Shown here piece after piece: positions 63,394-64,000 of a stretch of 64,000 nucleotides of DNA. A program made the position numbers and the translations under genes. Under the pieces are notes generated by a model that saw only the letters and a program-made list of their open reading frames with translations, was not told the origin of the DNA and did not search any database. The DNA comes from Rapidithrix thailandica (GTDB lineage Bacteria > Bacteroidota > Bacteroidia > Cytophagales > Flammeovirgaceae): NCBI RefSeq assembly GCF_039710355.1, contig NZ_JBDKWZ010000002.1, forward strand, positions 310,001 to 374,000, in the 5' to 3' direction. The number at the start of each line of letters is the position of its first letter. Within the stretch, counting starts at the first letter, position 1.

Positions 63394-64000
63394 CTACTCA
63401 ATGACAATTTGATGAGTTTCATTTACATTTTTGGAAATGATTTTTAAAATATAAAGTCCCTTTTTGAATCCGGAGACATCAATTTTCGGACTTGAATCTT
63501 TTAGACCGAATACATATTGCCGTACCCTGTTTCCACTGAAGTCATACAATTCCAAGGTAATCGGCCCCAAATCACCGTTTACATTGCTCCTTTCAAAGTC
63601 CTTCTCTAAAAATGCTTCGGCATTATTTTTCAAGAGGAAAAGCTCGGTATCGGAAGGGTTGGGATAAACCGTAAAAAACATTCCACAAGGAATTATATCC
63701 GGACTTACATCGGACCATTCCGACCAACCACAGCCGTTTTGTGCTCTGATTTTCACCGTGACATTATTGGAATAGGGTCTTAATGTAACCAACGAATTAT
63801 CACTTGAAGAAGGATTATAAGTGATATGAGCCCCACTCACATTCCATTGCCAACTACTTACTGGGGCACTACTATCGTGTTTGGCTTTTACATTGGTAGG
63901 TTGGTCCCGGCAAATAAAATAAACCGGATTGTTTGTATTTGAATCCCGAAGCCTCAAATCTAAGGGGAGAAGATTGCCCACTCCAATACTTTTGCTGATA
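63394..64000 (-). CDS. T9SS type A sorting-domain protein, 5' part beyond the window
   Basis: The frame is open to the right edge (ISKSIGVGNLLPLDLRLRDS at the edge), so the start lies outside. The visible 200 residues hold a PKD/Ig-like domain (SWQWNVSGAHITYNPSSSDN, VKIRAQNGCGWSEWSDV) and a C-terminal type IX sorting domain (FFTVYPNPSDTELFLLKNNA, DVSGFKKGLYILKIISKNVN, ETHQIVIE). It is a secreted surface protein of unknown function. Confidence 0.85.
   Translation of the reverse strand, partial: ISKSIGVGNLLPLDLRLRDSNTNNPVYFICRDQPTNVKAKHDSSAPVSSWQWNVSGAHITYNPSSSDNSLVTLRPYSNNVTVKIRAQNGCGWSEWSDVSPDIIPCGMFFTVYPNPSDTELFLLKNNAEAFLEKDFERSNVNGDLGPITLELYDFSGNRVRQYVFGLKDSSPKIDVSGFKKGLYILKIISKNVNETHQIVIE

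Overview
The window looks like chromosomal DNA of a Bacteroidota bacterium, probably a Cytophagales-type relative. This is inferred from gene content: three TonB-linked receptors, two SusC/SusD pairs, an ECF sigma/FecR switch, type IX secretion sorting domains, DUF4270/DUF4907 lipoproteins, a tricorn-like protease, and promoters of the TTTG-N19-TAnnTTTG type. Gene density is moderate. Most genes carry export signals or lipoboxes, so the region is dominated by cell-envelope functions.

Layout. 0-8 kb: an edge-truncated peptidoglycan amidase, then a leftward susC-susD pair followed by an exported endonuclease/exonuclease/phosphatase lipoprotein, facing a divergent TetR gene. 8-17.5 kb: a small TIR element, a 167-bp tandem repeat, and an ECF sigma - FecR - SusC (with STN domain) - SusD trans-envelope signalling locus. 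17.6-24 kb: a subtilase, a zinc-ribbon protein, a GIY-YIG gene cut by one nonsense codon, a DUF5009 membrane acyltransferase-like protein and an NmrA protein. 24-30 kb: pta, a TPR lipoprotein, a nucleoside phosphorylase and a TlpA-like protein without its cysteines. 30-41 kb: a HlyD-MacB-TolC efflux set lacking its ATPase, a TonB-dependent receptor, a GyrI-like protein and the DUF4270-Kelch-DUF4907 operon. 41-47 kb: aspS, a tricorn-like protease, hsp20 and a degenerate Hpt protein.

47.6-64 kb is accessory DNA with gene remnants, small mobile elements and horizontally acquired-looking genes. The best candidate for an undescribed system is at 50.3-53.2 kb. A small membrane protein overlaps a radical SAM/SPASM maturase with an extra C-terminal domain. 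Eleven bases later comes a 143-residue protein whose C-terminus is Trp-Asn-Ser followed by 17 Asn and a Gly. This has the architecture of a RiPP: leader, short low-complexity core and maturase. A perfect terminator closes the operon. Its 75-bp terminator region is duplicated 1.29 kb downstream and brackets a phzF gene, like a cassette.

Five short TIR elements share ends of the type GAAGTGRTTTAAAC; four have exact 3-bp target duplications. Several pseudogenes (GIY-YIG nuclease, siderophore receptor, kinase remnants) mark the region as decaying and mobile-element-rich. All functions are inferred from reading the sequence; no database search was possible.
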